Below, in pieces: positions 52,159 to 61,020 of a stretch of DNA of 61,532 nucleotides; within the stretch, counting starts at the first letter, position 1; the number at the start of each line of letters is the position of its first letter. A program made the translations under genes and the position numbers. This DNA is from Butyrivibrio sp. (GTDB taxonomy: Bacteria > Bacillota > Clostridia > Lachnospirales > Lachnospiraceae). The DNA lies in contig JAEEXE010000014.1 of assembly GCA_016291375.1 (NCBI GenBank), forward strand, positions 1 to 61,532. The letters are read 5' to 3'. Under the pieces are notes generated by a model. The model did not search any database. It saw nothing but the letters and a program-made list of their open reading frames with translations, and was not told the origin of the DNA.

Positions 52159-54000
52159 ATGTTTTGTTCTAATTGCGGTTATGAAATAAAGGCTGGGGTA
52201 TCTCATTGTCCGATATGCGGATTTCCGGTACCAAAACAACAAAGAAATAAAGAGTCAGATGCAGTTCAGATGCAGCCTACATCCGGTATGCAGATGAATA
52301 CACAAAAGCATAGTCCTGAGCCTTCTGTAAATGCATGGAATCCAATGAATGAAAGGGAGAGTTCTTATGCTGCTGATAGAAAGCAGGAGACTTCCTATCA
52401 GCAATCTGATAACGAAGGTAAGCTAAAGCATAAGTCGGAGATTATCATTCTTTTTTCTATAGTTGCGGCGCTTATTCTTGTCGCTGTAATTTCTATTAAG
52501 TTTACTTCCGGAAATGGCAGTAATGCTCCTCAGAGCCCCGTTGCTTCCAATACTGATAGTAGCAATGATAATTCCGGCATTTCTGCGGATTCTTCAGATG
52601 CGGAGGATACAGGAGCTTCTGATAATACAGCTTCTGCTGATACAGCTGATGATAAGGATGTCATAAAGGGGGCTGTTAATAGGGAAGTGTCGCATATTTT
52701 TATTAGCGAAAAGGACGGTATACTTTACAACAATCAAGGACTTTATAACGAAAAGTTCAAGGGCGTACTTTCTGAGTGTATATTTAATGCTGATCATTCA
52801 ATGTGCGCTGTTATTGATAATCAAGACAAACTCTATATTGTTAAGAGTAATCTGACCAGTGAGTATATATCCAATGCTATTGAAGCGGGATTTAGCATGA
52901 ACGGAGCATATTTTTATTATATGGCAGAAGACTGTGAGGCTAATGTGGTTGACCTTGCAACGTTTAAATCTCATGTCTTGACATCTGCAAAGTATTGCTT
53001 AGATCTGCATTTTTCATCAAATGGAGATTATGTTGCTTTTGCGGTTAGCAATCATGATTCCGATGATAAAAAATATATTTATAAGGTTGTCACTAATTCC
53101 GGTGAAGAAGTATTGGAGTTTGAATCAAATATTTATTATGTAATAGAAGGTCTTAGTAATGATGGAAAGGTAGTGTATTTTCAGTGTCATGATCTGGGAG
53201 AAAATGCTGTATATTATTACAAGGACGGGGATATTGCTAAAATAGATGGATCTGAAAATGCAAGATTGACCTTTGATAACGGGATGGAGAATGCAATTTT
53301 GGAAAGTGATCAGACTGTAAGCCACTTTTCTGCTGATACAGGTAAAACTACTGAGATTATCTCCGGTGAGAGCTGCAGTGTGATTACTAAGAATTATAAT
53401 AATAACCTTTTGACTGCCACTTTATTTGATGAAACCCTTAAAGGTTGTGTTATAAATAAGGATAAGGATCTGTTTTGGCTTACCGACAATTTCGGATTGT
53501 TTCCGATCGCAGAGCAATCCGAGCCGACAGATTGCAAATTTGTTTGCACTGAAAATGGCAGATACAGATATTTATATGAAGAAGATAATAAGCTTCATTT
53601 GGTTATCTTTGAAAAAGCTGGGGCTTCTGACAGGGTATTATTTGAAAGCAGCGCACCAATACATGCTGTTGCTGCAGATCCTAAATATGATGATATTTGG
53701 GTATCGACTGAGGATAAAAAGATATATCATGTTGATGGATCAGGTGAAAAGGAATTAAATTTTGAATCAGGGGAATCATTAATAGACTTGGTTTATGACA
53801 TATATGCAGAACGACTGCTACTTCTTAGTGATAATCAATTATTCGAGTTAAAAAAGGATGGTAGTTTTGGATTTATAAAAAAGGATGTTGGTCGGATCAG
53901 ATCGAGATACCCATATGAAAGTGTCGTCGTATGCACTGATCTGGATGATGAGAAATACAAAGTCTACGGAGATATATTTGCAGGAGTATCAGATTACTGA
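52159..54000 (+). CDS. Zinc-ribbon, transmembrane, repeat-domain protein, first copy
   Basis: This 613-residue protein starts at MFCSNCGYEIKAGVSHCPIC, a four-Cys zinc ribbon on the cytoplasmic side. A Gln/Ser-rich linker leads to one transmembrane helix (about residues 95-117), a Ser/Asp/Ala-rich spacer, and a large outer region of repeated strands (FSSNGDYVAFAVS; LSNDGKVVYFQCHDL; YKDGDIAKIDG) that resembles a beta-propeller. A close paralogue follows after 40 bases. The function is unknown; signalling across the membrane is possible. Confidence 0.8.
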   Translation: MFCSNCGYEIKAGVSHCPICGFPVPKQQRNKESDAVQMQPTSGMQMNTQKHSPEPSVNAWNPMNERESSYAADRKQETSYQQSDNEGKLKHKSEIIILFSIVAALILVAVISIKFTSGNGSNAPQSPVASNTDSSNDNSGISADSSDAEDTGASDNTASADTADDKDVIKGAVNREVSHIFISEKDGILYNNQGLYNEKFKGVLSECIFNADHSMCAVIDNQDKLYIVKSNLTSEYISNAIEAGFSMNGAYFYYMAEDCEANVVDLATFKSHVLTSAKYCLDLHFSSNGDYVAFAVSNHDSDDKKYIYKVVTNSGEEVLEFESNIYYVIEGLSNDGKVVYFQCHDLGENAVYYYKDGDIAKIDGSENARLTFDNGMENAILESDQTVSHFSADTGKTTEIISGESCSVITKNYNNNLLTATLFDETLKGCVINKDKDLFWLTDNFGLFPIAEQSEPTDCKFVCTENGRYRYLYEEDNKLHLVIFEKAGASDRVLFESSAPIHAVAADPKYDDIWVSTEDKKIYHVDGSGEKELNFESGESLIDLVYDIYAERLLLLSDNQLFELKKDGSFGFIKKDVGRIRSRYPYESVVVCTDLDDEKYKVYGDIFAGVSDY

Positions 54001-54040
54001 TATATAAATACATTATAGATATAGGTAGGAAAAAGAATTA

Positions 54041-55798
54041 ATGAAATGCGCAAGTTGCGGTTATAAAGCAGAAAAAGGAGCAAAGTATTGTCCCGTATGC
54101 GGTTATCCTTTGCTTGAGATGGATGATACCGGTTGGGAGAAGGTACAGATACCTGAAACAAAGCCGGTTTCACATGATGAAAAAGAGAGTAGTTCTTTTA
54201 AAATAGACAATAATGAAAAGCAATTTAATCCACAGCAGACAGAAGGCTCTTTTAAAGGCGTAGAAGAAGAGAATTTCAAAATAAAAGACTTTATAAAAGC
54301 ACTTGATAATCGTGAGAACAAGTCGGAATTTCGAGTGATCATAGGGCTTGTTATTATCTTGATGCTGTGTGGATTGCTGCTTTTTATTCCATCGGTGACA
54401 CGTTTTATTAGTTCGCTTAATAGTCCGGTCGTATCGGAGTTTTTGGATCCTGATGCGGATTATATTATGCTGGCTGAACAAGATGGCATAATATATAACG
54501 ATAGAGGATGTACGAACAAAGAGTTTCAAGATAACTTTGAAGACATTGTTTTTTATCCGGAAGCGTTTTGTGGAATTCTTATTTGTAAAAATCGAGACCT
54601 CTATTTTATAAATGCAGAAGATCTCTCCACGGAATTTTTGGCCCATTCTTTAGGCTACGGCTTTAGTAACTATGGCATGATCATGTACTATATTGATAAT
54701 AACTATGTTCTTAAGGGTTACGATATAGCCAATAGAACTACAATGGTTCATAAAACTGTTAATGACACTATCGGAGCGGTTATATCATTAAATACTGCTT
54801 ATTTTTGCTGCATGGAACAGGTTTTTAATCAAGATGTAAGCTACACTGTGTTTAAAGTAATTGACAGCGATGATAAAGTGATTTCTGAGTATAGAAGTGA
54901 CGCCCCAAATCATTATTATAATCTTGTAAGTGTGAGCGATGATGGGCAGACTGTATATTTGACAGATCTTTTAGATTCAGATAATCTGTATTGCCTTAGG
55001 GACGTAGAGTTAAAAGAAATCTTTAAATCAGACTCATATTCAGAGCTGTATATGGATCACAATATGAATAATGTACTGATCAATAACAGGGATGGCTTAT
55101 ATTATTACAAAGTGGGCGAAGATGAAGCTAAAGAGCTATCTTCCGAAGACTACTGCGAAGTTTTTCCTAAAAATAATGCAGATACCGGTACGGTGATTGT
55201 GGCTGGAGAAGATAATCTGGAAGGGACAGCTGTAATGGCGGGAGGTCAGTATTATTGGCTCAATAAGGATATGGAGCTGATCCCATTTGCAGATAGTGAT
55301 ATCACCGAATGTGCAGATGTGGTGGGAAAGGATGATAACGGTTATTATCTGGCGTATTACAGAGATAATGAGTTCCATTACGCTACATTTAAAGATGGTG
55401 TTGCCGATGATAAGACTGTTGTTAAGGCAAAAGGAGATATATGTGAACTTGCGAATGATGACAATTCTGAGCATATATGGTTCTGTACTTCGTCCCCTGA
55501 TATAATGGAAGTCTACCATTTATTTGGCGAATATAATGAATGTATTTATGATTATGCCAATCCGAATAGAGATTTTGATCCCGGTATTACTTATGATCCG
55601 CTTACCTTTCTTATATATTTTACAACTCCGGATAAAAAGCTCTTGGGAATGGATGAAGATGACGAGCTTAAGATGAGGATTAAGAATGTAAAAAAATTAT
55701 CCTATGGGGATACCCATTATGGAGCTGTCGTATATGAGGATATTTTTGGATCTAAATATAGAGTAGTCTTTGATAAGCTTATTAAAGTAAAGAAATAA
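54041..55798 (+). CDS. Zinc-ribbon, transmembrane, repeat-domain protein, second copy
   Basis: This is a 585-residue paralogue of the preceding protein. It has the zinc ribbon (CASCGYKAEKGAKYCPVCGYPL), a charged linker, one transmembrane helix (about 98-121) and an outer strand-repeat domain with matching landmarks (GYGFSNYGMIMYYIDN; VSDDGQTVYLTDLLDS; LYYYKVGEDEAKELS). The linker is shorter than in the first copy. A ribosome site (AGGAAAA) precedes the ATG. The pair most likely arose by tandem duplication and may form a heteromer. Confidence 0.8.
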   Translation: MKCASCGYKAEKGAKYCPVCGYPLLEMDDTGWEKVQIPETKPVSHDEKESSSFKIDNNEKQFNPQQTEGSFKGVEEENFKIKDFIKALDNRENKSEFRVIIGLVIILMLCGLLLFIPSVTRFISSLNSPVVSEFLDPDADYIMLAEQDGIIYNDRGCTNKEFQDNFEDIVFYPEAFCGILICKNRDLYFINAEDLSTEFLAHSLGYGFSNYGMIMYYIDNNYVLKGYDIANRTTMVHKTVNDTIGAVISLNTAYFCCMEQVFNQDVSYTVFKVIDSDDKVISEYRSDAPNHYYNLVSVSDDGQTVYLTDLLDSDNLYCLRDVELKEIFKSDSYSELYMDHNMNNVLINNRDGLYYYKVGEDEAKELSSEDYCEVFPKNNADTGTVIVAGEDNLEGTAVMAGGQYYWLNKDMELIPFADSDITECADVVGKDDNGYYLAYYRDNEFHYATFKDGVADDKTVVKAKGDICELANDDNSEHIWFCTSSPDIMEVYHLFGEYNECIYDYANPNRDFDPGITYDPLTFLIYFTTPDKKLLGMDEDDELKMRIKNVKKLSYGDTHYGAVVYEDIFGSKYRVVFDKLIKVKK

Positions 55799-55833
55799 AA
55801 TACTGATCACATTTATGATGATATAAACAGCAA

Positions 55834-55875
55834 AAAGCCCCTCGGCTTAGATTTTATCTAAGTCGAGGGGCTTTA
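55834..55875. terminator. Bidirectional terminator between zinc-ribbon genes and purC
   Basis: AAAGCCCCTCG-CTTAGAT pairs with ATCTAAG-CGAGGGGCTTT with one mismatch and a TTT loop. A- and T-rich ends suit both directions. Confidence 0.85.
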
Positions 55876-55891
55876 TATAGCCTTGTGGCTA

Positions 55892-56767
55892 TTATACATT
55901 AAGTTCTGAACCTGTAAGGAGCTTATATGCTTCAAGGTACTTAGCGATTGTCTTATCAATGACATCCTGAGGGAGATTGTAGTCACACTCCGGATTAGCC
56001 TTTAAATAATCACGAACGAACTGCTTATCGAATGAAGGCTGACCATGTCCGGGTTCATAGCCTTCAACAGGCCAGAAACGTGAGCTGTCAGGTGTGAGCA
56101 TCTCATCAGCGAGGACAACATTGCCGTTCTCATCAATACCAAACTCAAACTTTGTATCAGCGATGATGATACCGCGAGTGAGAGCGTAGTCAGCACATTT
56201 CTTATAAAGAGCAATTGTGCAATCCTTGATCTTGGTTGCATACTCAAGTCCTTTTCCTGGGAATTCCTTCTCAAGAACTTCAACGCTTCTGTCAAAGTCG
56301 ATGTTCTCATCGTGGTCACCGATCTCAGCCTTTGTGCTTGGAGTGTAGATGGGTTCAGGAAGCTTGTCGCATTCCTTAAGACCTTCGGGAAGCTTTATAC
56401 CGCATACAGTGCCGTTTTCCTTGTAGCTTGCCCAGCCGCTTCCTGTAATGTATCCGCGAACGATGCACTCAACAGGGATCATTGTGAGCTTCTTGCATAG
56501 CATGCTGTTTCCTGTGAAATCAGGTGTTCTGAAATATTCGGGCATATCAGATGTATCAACGCTGATCATGTGGTTAGCCACAATATCTTTGGTGTAATCA
56601 AACCAGAATCTGGACATCTGGGTGAGAACAGCACCTTTCTTGGTTACCTTGTTTTTGAGAATTACGTCGAAGGCAGAAATTCTGTCTGTTGCTACCATGA
56701 TCAGGTTATCACCGATATCATAGATCTCACGAACCTTACCTTCTTTTACAGGACTAAATGTTTGCAT
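55892..56767 (-). CDS. purC: Phosphoribosylaminoimidazole-succinocarboxamide synthase
   Basis: This 291-residue SAICAR synthetase joins aspartate to CAIR with ATP in purine synthesis. It has VKEGKVREIYDIGDNLIMVATDRISAFD at the N-terminus, VECIVRGYITGSGW, and the C-terminal IADTKFEFG and DEMLTPDSSRFW. The length fits the longer SAICAR synthetase form. An AGGAGGAGC site precedes the ATG. It follows the ABC-F gene by 37 bases and is probably cotranscribed with it. No other pur gene is nearby. Confidence 0.97.
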   Translation of the reverse strand: MQTFSPVKEGKVREIYDIGDNLIMVATDRISAFDVILKNKVTKKGAVLTQMSRFWFDYTKDIVANHMISVDTSDMPEYFRTPDFTGNSMLCKKLTMIPVECIVRGYITGSGWASYKENGTVCGIKLPEGLKECDKLPEPIYTPSTKAEIGDHDENIDFDRSVEVLEKEFPGKGLEYATKIKDCTIALYKKCADYALTRGIIIADTKFEFGIDENGNVVLADEMLTPDSSRFWPVEGYEPGHGQPSFDKQFVRDYLKANPECDYNLPQDVIDKTIAKYLEAYKLLTGSELNV

Positions 56768-56804
56768 TATTGCTCCTCCTTAATATATAGAAAAGATAAC
56801 TTTA

Positions 56805-58445
56805 TCAGTCGTCTTCCTCTTCCTCAGCTACTGTGTTATAAACTGTACGTTTTCTTGCCATCTCGTCGTTTTCAAGATACTCATCGTAAGTAGAGCGCTT
56901 ATCAACAAGTGTTCCGTCGGGAAGGATTTCCATTATTCTGTTGGCTGTAGTCTGAACTACCTGGTGGTCACGACAGGCAAAGAGCTCAACACCCGGGAAT
57001 TTGATCATGCCGTCGTTAAGAGCGGAGATTGATTCCATGTCAAGGTGGTTGGTGGGCTCGTCAAAGATAAGGCAGTTAGCGCCGCTTATCATCATCTTGG
57101 AAAGAAGACAACGAACCTTTTCTCCTCCGGAAAGGACTTTAACCTTCTTGACACCGTCTTCACCGGCGAAGAGCATACGTCCAAGGAAACCTCTTACGTA
57201 TGTAGCATCTTTGATCTCTGAATATCCTGTAAGCCACTCTGTAATAGTGTAGTCGTTATTAAACTCATTGGTGCTGTCCTTGGGGAAGTAAGCCTGAGAT
57301 GTTGTAACACCCCATTTGTATGTTCCCTCGTCAGCCTCAAGCTCTCCTGTAAGGATCTGGAAGAGAGTAGTCTTTGCAAGCTCGTTACCGCCTACAAAAG
57401 CAATCTTATCATCGTGCTGAACTACAAATGAAACCTTATCAAGGACTTTTTCTCCGTTGATAGTCTTAGAGATACCATCAACAGTAAGTACCTCGTTACC
57501 GATCTCTCTTTCGGGTCTGAAATCTATGTAAGGATATTTTCTGCTTGAAGGCTTGATAGTATCAAGCTCGATCTTCTCGAGGGCTTTCTTTCTGGAAGTA
57601 GCCTGCTTGGACTTACTTGCGTTAGCAGAGAAACGGGCAATGAACTCCTTGAGCTCTTTGATCTGTTCCTCTTTTTTCTTATTGGCTTCTTTCATCTGTC
57701 TGATCATGAGCTGTGAAGACTCATACCAGAAATCATAGTTACCGGCGAAGAGCTGAATCTTGCCGTAGTCAATATCAGCAATATATGTACATACTTTATT
57801 AAGGAAGTAACGGTCGTGAGATACAACGATAACTGTGTTCTCGAAGTTGATAAGGAACTCCTCGAGCCATGCGATAGCATCAAGATCAAGGTGGTTGGTA
57901 GGCTCGTCAAGAAGCAGGATATCAGGATTACCAAAAAGAGCTCTTGCAAGAAGGACCTTAACCTTCTGATTACCATCAAGATCTTTCATGAGCTTATAAT
58001 GGTTCTCAGTCTCGATTCCAAGGCCGTTAAGAAGGCTCTCAGCGTCAGACTCAGCTTCCCATCCGTTCATCTCGGCAAATTCAGCCTCCAGCTCACTTGC
58101 GCGTATACCATCTTCATCAGTGAAATCTTCCTTGGCATAAATAGCGTCTTTTTCGTTCTTGATCTCAAAAAGCCTTGCATTACCTGCAATAACTGTATCA
58201 AGAACAACGTTATCATCATACTTAAAGTGATCCTGCTCAAGGAAAGAAAGACGCTGACCGGGAGTGATGACGATATCACCGTTGGTTGTTTCAATCTGTC
58301 CTGAAAGGATCTTTAAGAATGTTGATTTACCGGCACCGTTGGCACCGATGATACCGTAGCAGTTACCTTCGGTGAATTTGATGTTTACATCCTCAAAGAG
58401 AGCTTTTTTACCTACTCTTAAAGTTACGTTATTAGCACTTATCAT
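56805..58445 (-). CDS. ABC-F family ATPase (YbiT-like)
   Basis: This 546-residue cytoplasmic protein has two ATPase domains without membrane helices, as in ABC-F ribosome-associated factors. Domain 1 has Walker A GANGAGKS, an atypical signature LDGNQKVKVLLARA, and LLLDEPTNHLD. A charged linker (about 240-300) follows. Domain 2 has an atypical Walker A GGNELAKTT, signature LSGGEKVRC, and LIFDEPTNHLD. The C-terminus is acidic. ATG 58445 follows GTGAGG; the frame opens at GTG 58460. Ribosome-linked regulation is likely; antibiotic resistance is not implied. Confidence 0.92.
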   Translation of the reverse strand: MISANNVTLRVGKKALFEDVNIKFTEGNCYGIIGANGAGKSTFLKILSGQIETTNGDIVITPGQRLSFLEQDHFKYDDNVVLDTVIAGNARLFEIKNEKDAIYAKEDFTDEDGIRASELEAEFAEMNGWEAESDAESLLNGLGIETENHYKLMKDLDGNQKVKVLLARALFGNPDILLLDEPTNHLDLDAIAWLEEFLINFENTVIVVSHDRYFLNKVCTYIADIDYGKIQLFAGNYDFWYESSQLMIRQMKEANKKKEEQIKELKEFIARFSANASKSKQATSRKKALEKIELDTIKPSSRKYPYIDFRPEREIGNEVLTVDGISKTINGEKVLDKVSFVVQHDDKIAFVGGNELAKTTLFQILTGELEADEGTYKWGVTTSQAYFPKDSTNEFNNDYTITEWLTGYSEIKDATYVRGFLGRMLFAGEDGVKKVKVLSGGEKVRCLLSKMMISGANCLIFDEPTNHLDMESISALNDGMIKFPGVELFACRDHQVVQTTANRIMEILPDGTLVDKRSTYDEYLENDEMARKRTVYNTVAEEEEDD

Positions 58446-58494
58446 TAAAAATTGCCTCACTTAATAAAATCTGATTGTCTTTGCAACAGTTCGT

Positions 58495-58523
58495 ATTATA
58501 TGAGAATCTACTATAAAATGCAA
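58495..58523 (-). promoter_or_regulatory. Promoter of the ABC-F-purC unit
   Basis: On the minus strand TTGCAT (58523-58518), 17 bases, then TATAAT (58500-58495). Confidence 0.7.
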
Positions 58524-58576
58524 TATATTAAGGTATGAATTATATAAGGAAAAAAGAGAATTTATTGTGTAATTAT

Positions 58577-58605
58577 TTGTTTTTATGGGGATTATAAGAT
58601 ATGAT
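58577..58605 (+). promoter_or_regulatory. Promoter of the MFS transporter gene
   Basis: TTGTTT (58577-58582), 17 bases, then TATGAT (58600-58605), 55 bases before the ATG. Confidence 0.5.
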
Positions 58606-58659
58606 ATATAGGCGTGAAATTGATAATTGCTTATTTTAAGGCTTAAAGGGGACAACAAT

Positions 58660-59967
58660 ATGAAGTTAAATTACAAGAGAACGTTACTGATCGGATTTGC
58701 ATTTCTATCTATCTGTGCCTTTTGGCAATTCTATGACAATGAGATTCCCAAGATATTAAAATATACATTTGGCCTTGGAGAGACGGCTACAGGAGCGGTT
58801 ATGGCGATGGATAATATCCTTGCGCTTTTCATGCTTCCGTTTTTTGGCATGTTATCAGATAAGACCAATACTAAGCTCGGAAAAAGAATGCCTTATATCA
58901 TTACGGGAACAGTGCTTTCAATAGCGTTTCTGTATATTCTTATAGCGGTGGCTAAACAAAGCGGTAATCTGCTTATATTCATAGGAGTGCTGTTGCTTCT
59001 TCTTATTTCAATGGGGATATTCAGATCCCCTGCGGTTTCGCTTATGCCAGACCTTACACCGGCACCTGTTCGAAGCTCTGCAAATGCCATTATCAACCTT
59101 ATGGGTACACTTGGCGGTATCTATGTGCTTGTAATGACTAAGATCCTGTTAAAAGAGGCAGCTAATCCCGCAGATACTGATTATATGCCTTTCTCAATAA
59201 GTGTTATCATCTGTATGGCTGTTGGAATAGGCATTCTTGTTCTTACTATTAAAGAGAATACTATTAAGAAAAAGATAAAAGAAGAGGGCGGACTCTTTTC
59301 ACTTGGAGATTCCCTTGAGGAAGAAGACTCTGATAGCAAAGACCAAGGTGCAATGCCTAAGGCAGTAGAGAAGAGCCTTATATTCCTCCTTATATCTGTA
59401 TTTTTGTGGTACACAGCATATAATGCCGTAACTACAGCTTTTTCAAGATTCGTTGTGGAAGTATGGGATCTTAGAAACGGCGCATACGCTACATGCCTTC
59501 TTGTTGCCACAGTGGCAGCAACTTTGAGCTATGTTCCGATCGCATATATATCAGGTAAGATCGGAAGAAAAAAGACGATCCTTGCGGGTGTAACCATTAT
59601 GGCCCTTGGATATATCAGCGCAGGACTCTTTAGAAGCTTCTCACCTCTTATAAATATATGCTTTATCATGGTCGGTATCGGCTGGGCAGCTATAAATGTC
59701 AATTCTTATCCCATGGTTGTTGAGATGTGTAAGGAGGGCGATATCGGTAAGTTTACCGGTATGTACTATACATTTTCCATGGCAGCTCAGGTATTTACAC
59801 CTATTTTTTCCGGATTTTTGCTTGAGCATATTTCTTATAAAACTCTTTTCCCATACGCATTTATTTTCTCTGTACTTGCCTTCATTACAATGCTTATGGT
59901 AAGACATGGCGATACTCGTCCTGACAAAAAGAAGAGTATTTTGGAAAATTTCGATATAGATGACTGA
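58660..59967 (+). CDS. MFS transporter, sugar/cation symporter-like
   Basis: This 435-residue protein has about twelve hydrophobic segments. The FWQFYDNEIPKILKYTFGLGE region, the MLSDKTNTKLGKRMPYIITG loop and FRSPAVSLMPDLTPAPVRSSANAI resemble the SLC45/GPH-like sugar symporter branch of the major facilitator superfamily. A charged cytoplasmic loop of about 45 residues (KKKIKEEGGLFSLGDSLEEE) splits the two halves. ATG 58660 follows a weak AAAGGGG site. The substrate is unknown. Confidence 0.88.
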   Translation: MKLNYKRTLLIGFAFLSICAFWQFYDNEIPKILKYTFGLGETATGAVMAMDNILALFMLPFFGMLSDKTNTKLGKRMPYIITGTVLSIAFLYILIAVAKQSGNLLIFIGVLLLLLISMGIFRSPAVSLMPDLTPAPVRSSANAIINLMGTLGGIYVLVMTKILLKEAANPADTDYMPFSISVIICMAVGIGILVLTIKENTIKKKIKEEGGLFSLGDSLEEEDSDSKDQGAMPKAVEKSLIFLLISVFLWYTAYNAVTTAFSRFVVEVWDLRNGAYATCLLVATVAATLSYVPIAYISGKIGRKKTILAGVTIMALGYISAGLFRSFSPLINICFIMVGIGWAAINVNSYPMVVEMCKEGDIGKFTGMYYTFSMAAQVFTPIFSGFLLEHISYKTLFPYAFIFSVLAFITMLMVRHGDTRPDKKKSILENFDIDD

Positions 59968-59985
59968 AATTTCTACAATTTATTG

Positions 59986-60014
59986 TTGCGGTTTATACAA
60001 TTAGGCTGTAAAAT
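59986..60014 (+). promoter_or_regulatory. Promoter of the glycerophosphodiesterase gene
   Basis: TTGCGG (59986-59991), 17 bases, then TAAAAT (60009-60014), preceded by TG. Confidence 0.45.
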
Positions 60015-60058
60015 ATTTAGCGGACGCGTTAAAAAAATATCATAGGGAAGTGATTTGG

Positions 60059-60919
60059 ATGTTCTTTTTACAGGTTTTATGCATAATTTTGGCTATTTTG
60101 ACAGTATTGTATTTCATACTTATTATGCCCAGAATGACTTGCAAGCCTTCAAGAGAGCCCCATGTACAGGTTTTGTATGCACACAGAGGACTTCATGATA
60201 ACAACAGTGATGCTCCTGAGAATTCAATGGCTGCTTTTAAGAAAGCTGTTGATGCCGGCTATGGTATAGAGTGTGACGTACAGCTTTCCAAAGACGGTGT
60301 TCCGGTTATTTTTCACGATTTTACTCTTGAGAGAGTAGCGAGGAATGAGGACGGCACACCTGTTAAGGGCAAGGTTATTGATTACACCTATGATGAGCTG
60401 CTTAAGTTTAAGCTTCTTGATTCCAATGAACGCATCCCCAGGTTTGAGGATTTCCTTAAGCTTGTAGATGGTAAGATCCCTCTTATAGTAGAACTCAAGA
60501 TAGAATTCAAGAACCTTTCGGTCTGCCCCAAGGTTGATGCACTTTTGCGCGCATACAAGGGTGTTTATTGTATCGAATCATTCAATCCTCTCGGGCTTAT
60601 CTGGTATAAGAGACATAATAATGCAGTCATGAGAGGTCAGCTCTCAGATGAATTCCATAAGGAAAAGCCTGATGAATTCAATACATTTTTGTATTTTGCG
60701 CTTACCAATCTTTTTCTCAATGTGTTTGCTAAGCCTGATTTCATCGCTTACAACCACAAATATCCTCACAATGTTTCATTATGGCTTTGCAGACATCTGT
60801 ACAAGAATGTCACAGCTGCCTGGACCATCAAGAGTGAGGAAGAGCTTACCAGAGCTAAAGAGAACTTTGATATCTATATATTTGATAGTTTTATTCCGGC
60901 TTCCGGACCCAAGCTTTGA
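60059..60919 (+). CDS. Membrane-anchored glycerophosphodiester phosphodiesterase
   Basis: This 286-residue protein has one N-terminal membrane helix (residues 1-22) and a GDPD domain: YAHRGLHDN, ENSMAAFKKAVDAGYGIECDVQLSKDGVPVIFHD and IPLIVELK. These carry the catalytic His and Glu/Asp metal ligands. The enzyme releases glycerol 3-phosphate from deacylated phospholipids or lipoteichoic acid. The frame opens at GTG 60050, but ATG 60059 is better placed relative to AGGGAAG. Confidence 0.92.
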   Translation: MFFLQVLCIILAILTVLYFILIMPRMTCKPSREPHVQVLYAHRGLHDNNSDAPENSMAAFKKAVDAGYGIECDVQLSKDGVPVIFHDFTLERVARNEDGTPVKGKVIDYTYDELLKFKLLDSNERIPRFEDFLKLVDGKIPLIVELKIEFKNLSVCPKVDALLRAYKGVYCIESFNPLGLIWYKRHNNAVMRGQLSDEFHKEKPDEFNTFLYFALTNLFLNVFAKPDFIAYNHKYPHNVSLWLCRHLYKNVTAAWTIKSEEELTRAKENFDIYIFDSFIPASGPKL

Positions 60920-60944
60920 TAATTAACTGCATCTTTAATATAAA
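60916..60944 (+). promoter_or_regulatory. Promoter of ppdK
   Basis: TTGATA (60916-60921), 17 bases, then TATAAA (60939-60944). It overlaps the stop codon of the preceding gene. Confidence 0.55.
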
Positions 60945-60983
60945 GAACCGCAGTAGTTATAAATAAATGTAAATAATGAAAGG

Positions 60984-61007
60984 TTGCCATTATTAGAGGA
61001 ATGGCAA
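60984..61007 (+). promoter_or_regulatory. Hairpin in the ppdK leader
   Basis: TTGCCATT pairs with AATGGCAA around ATTAGAGG, ending one base before the GAAAGG ribosome site. It may stabilise the mRNA or tune translation. Confidence 0.6.
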
Positions 61008-61020
61008 GAAAGGTAAAACA

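Noticed and set aside
57816..58304. 162-residue plus-strand frame opposite the ABC-F gene
   Set aside because: It is a shadow of conserved ATPase sequence on the minus strand.
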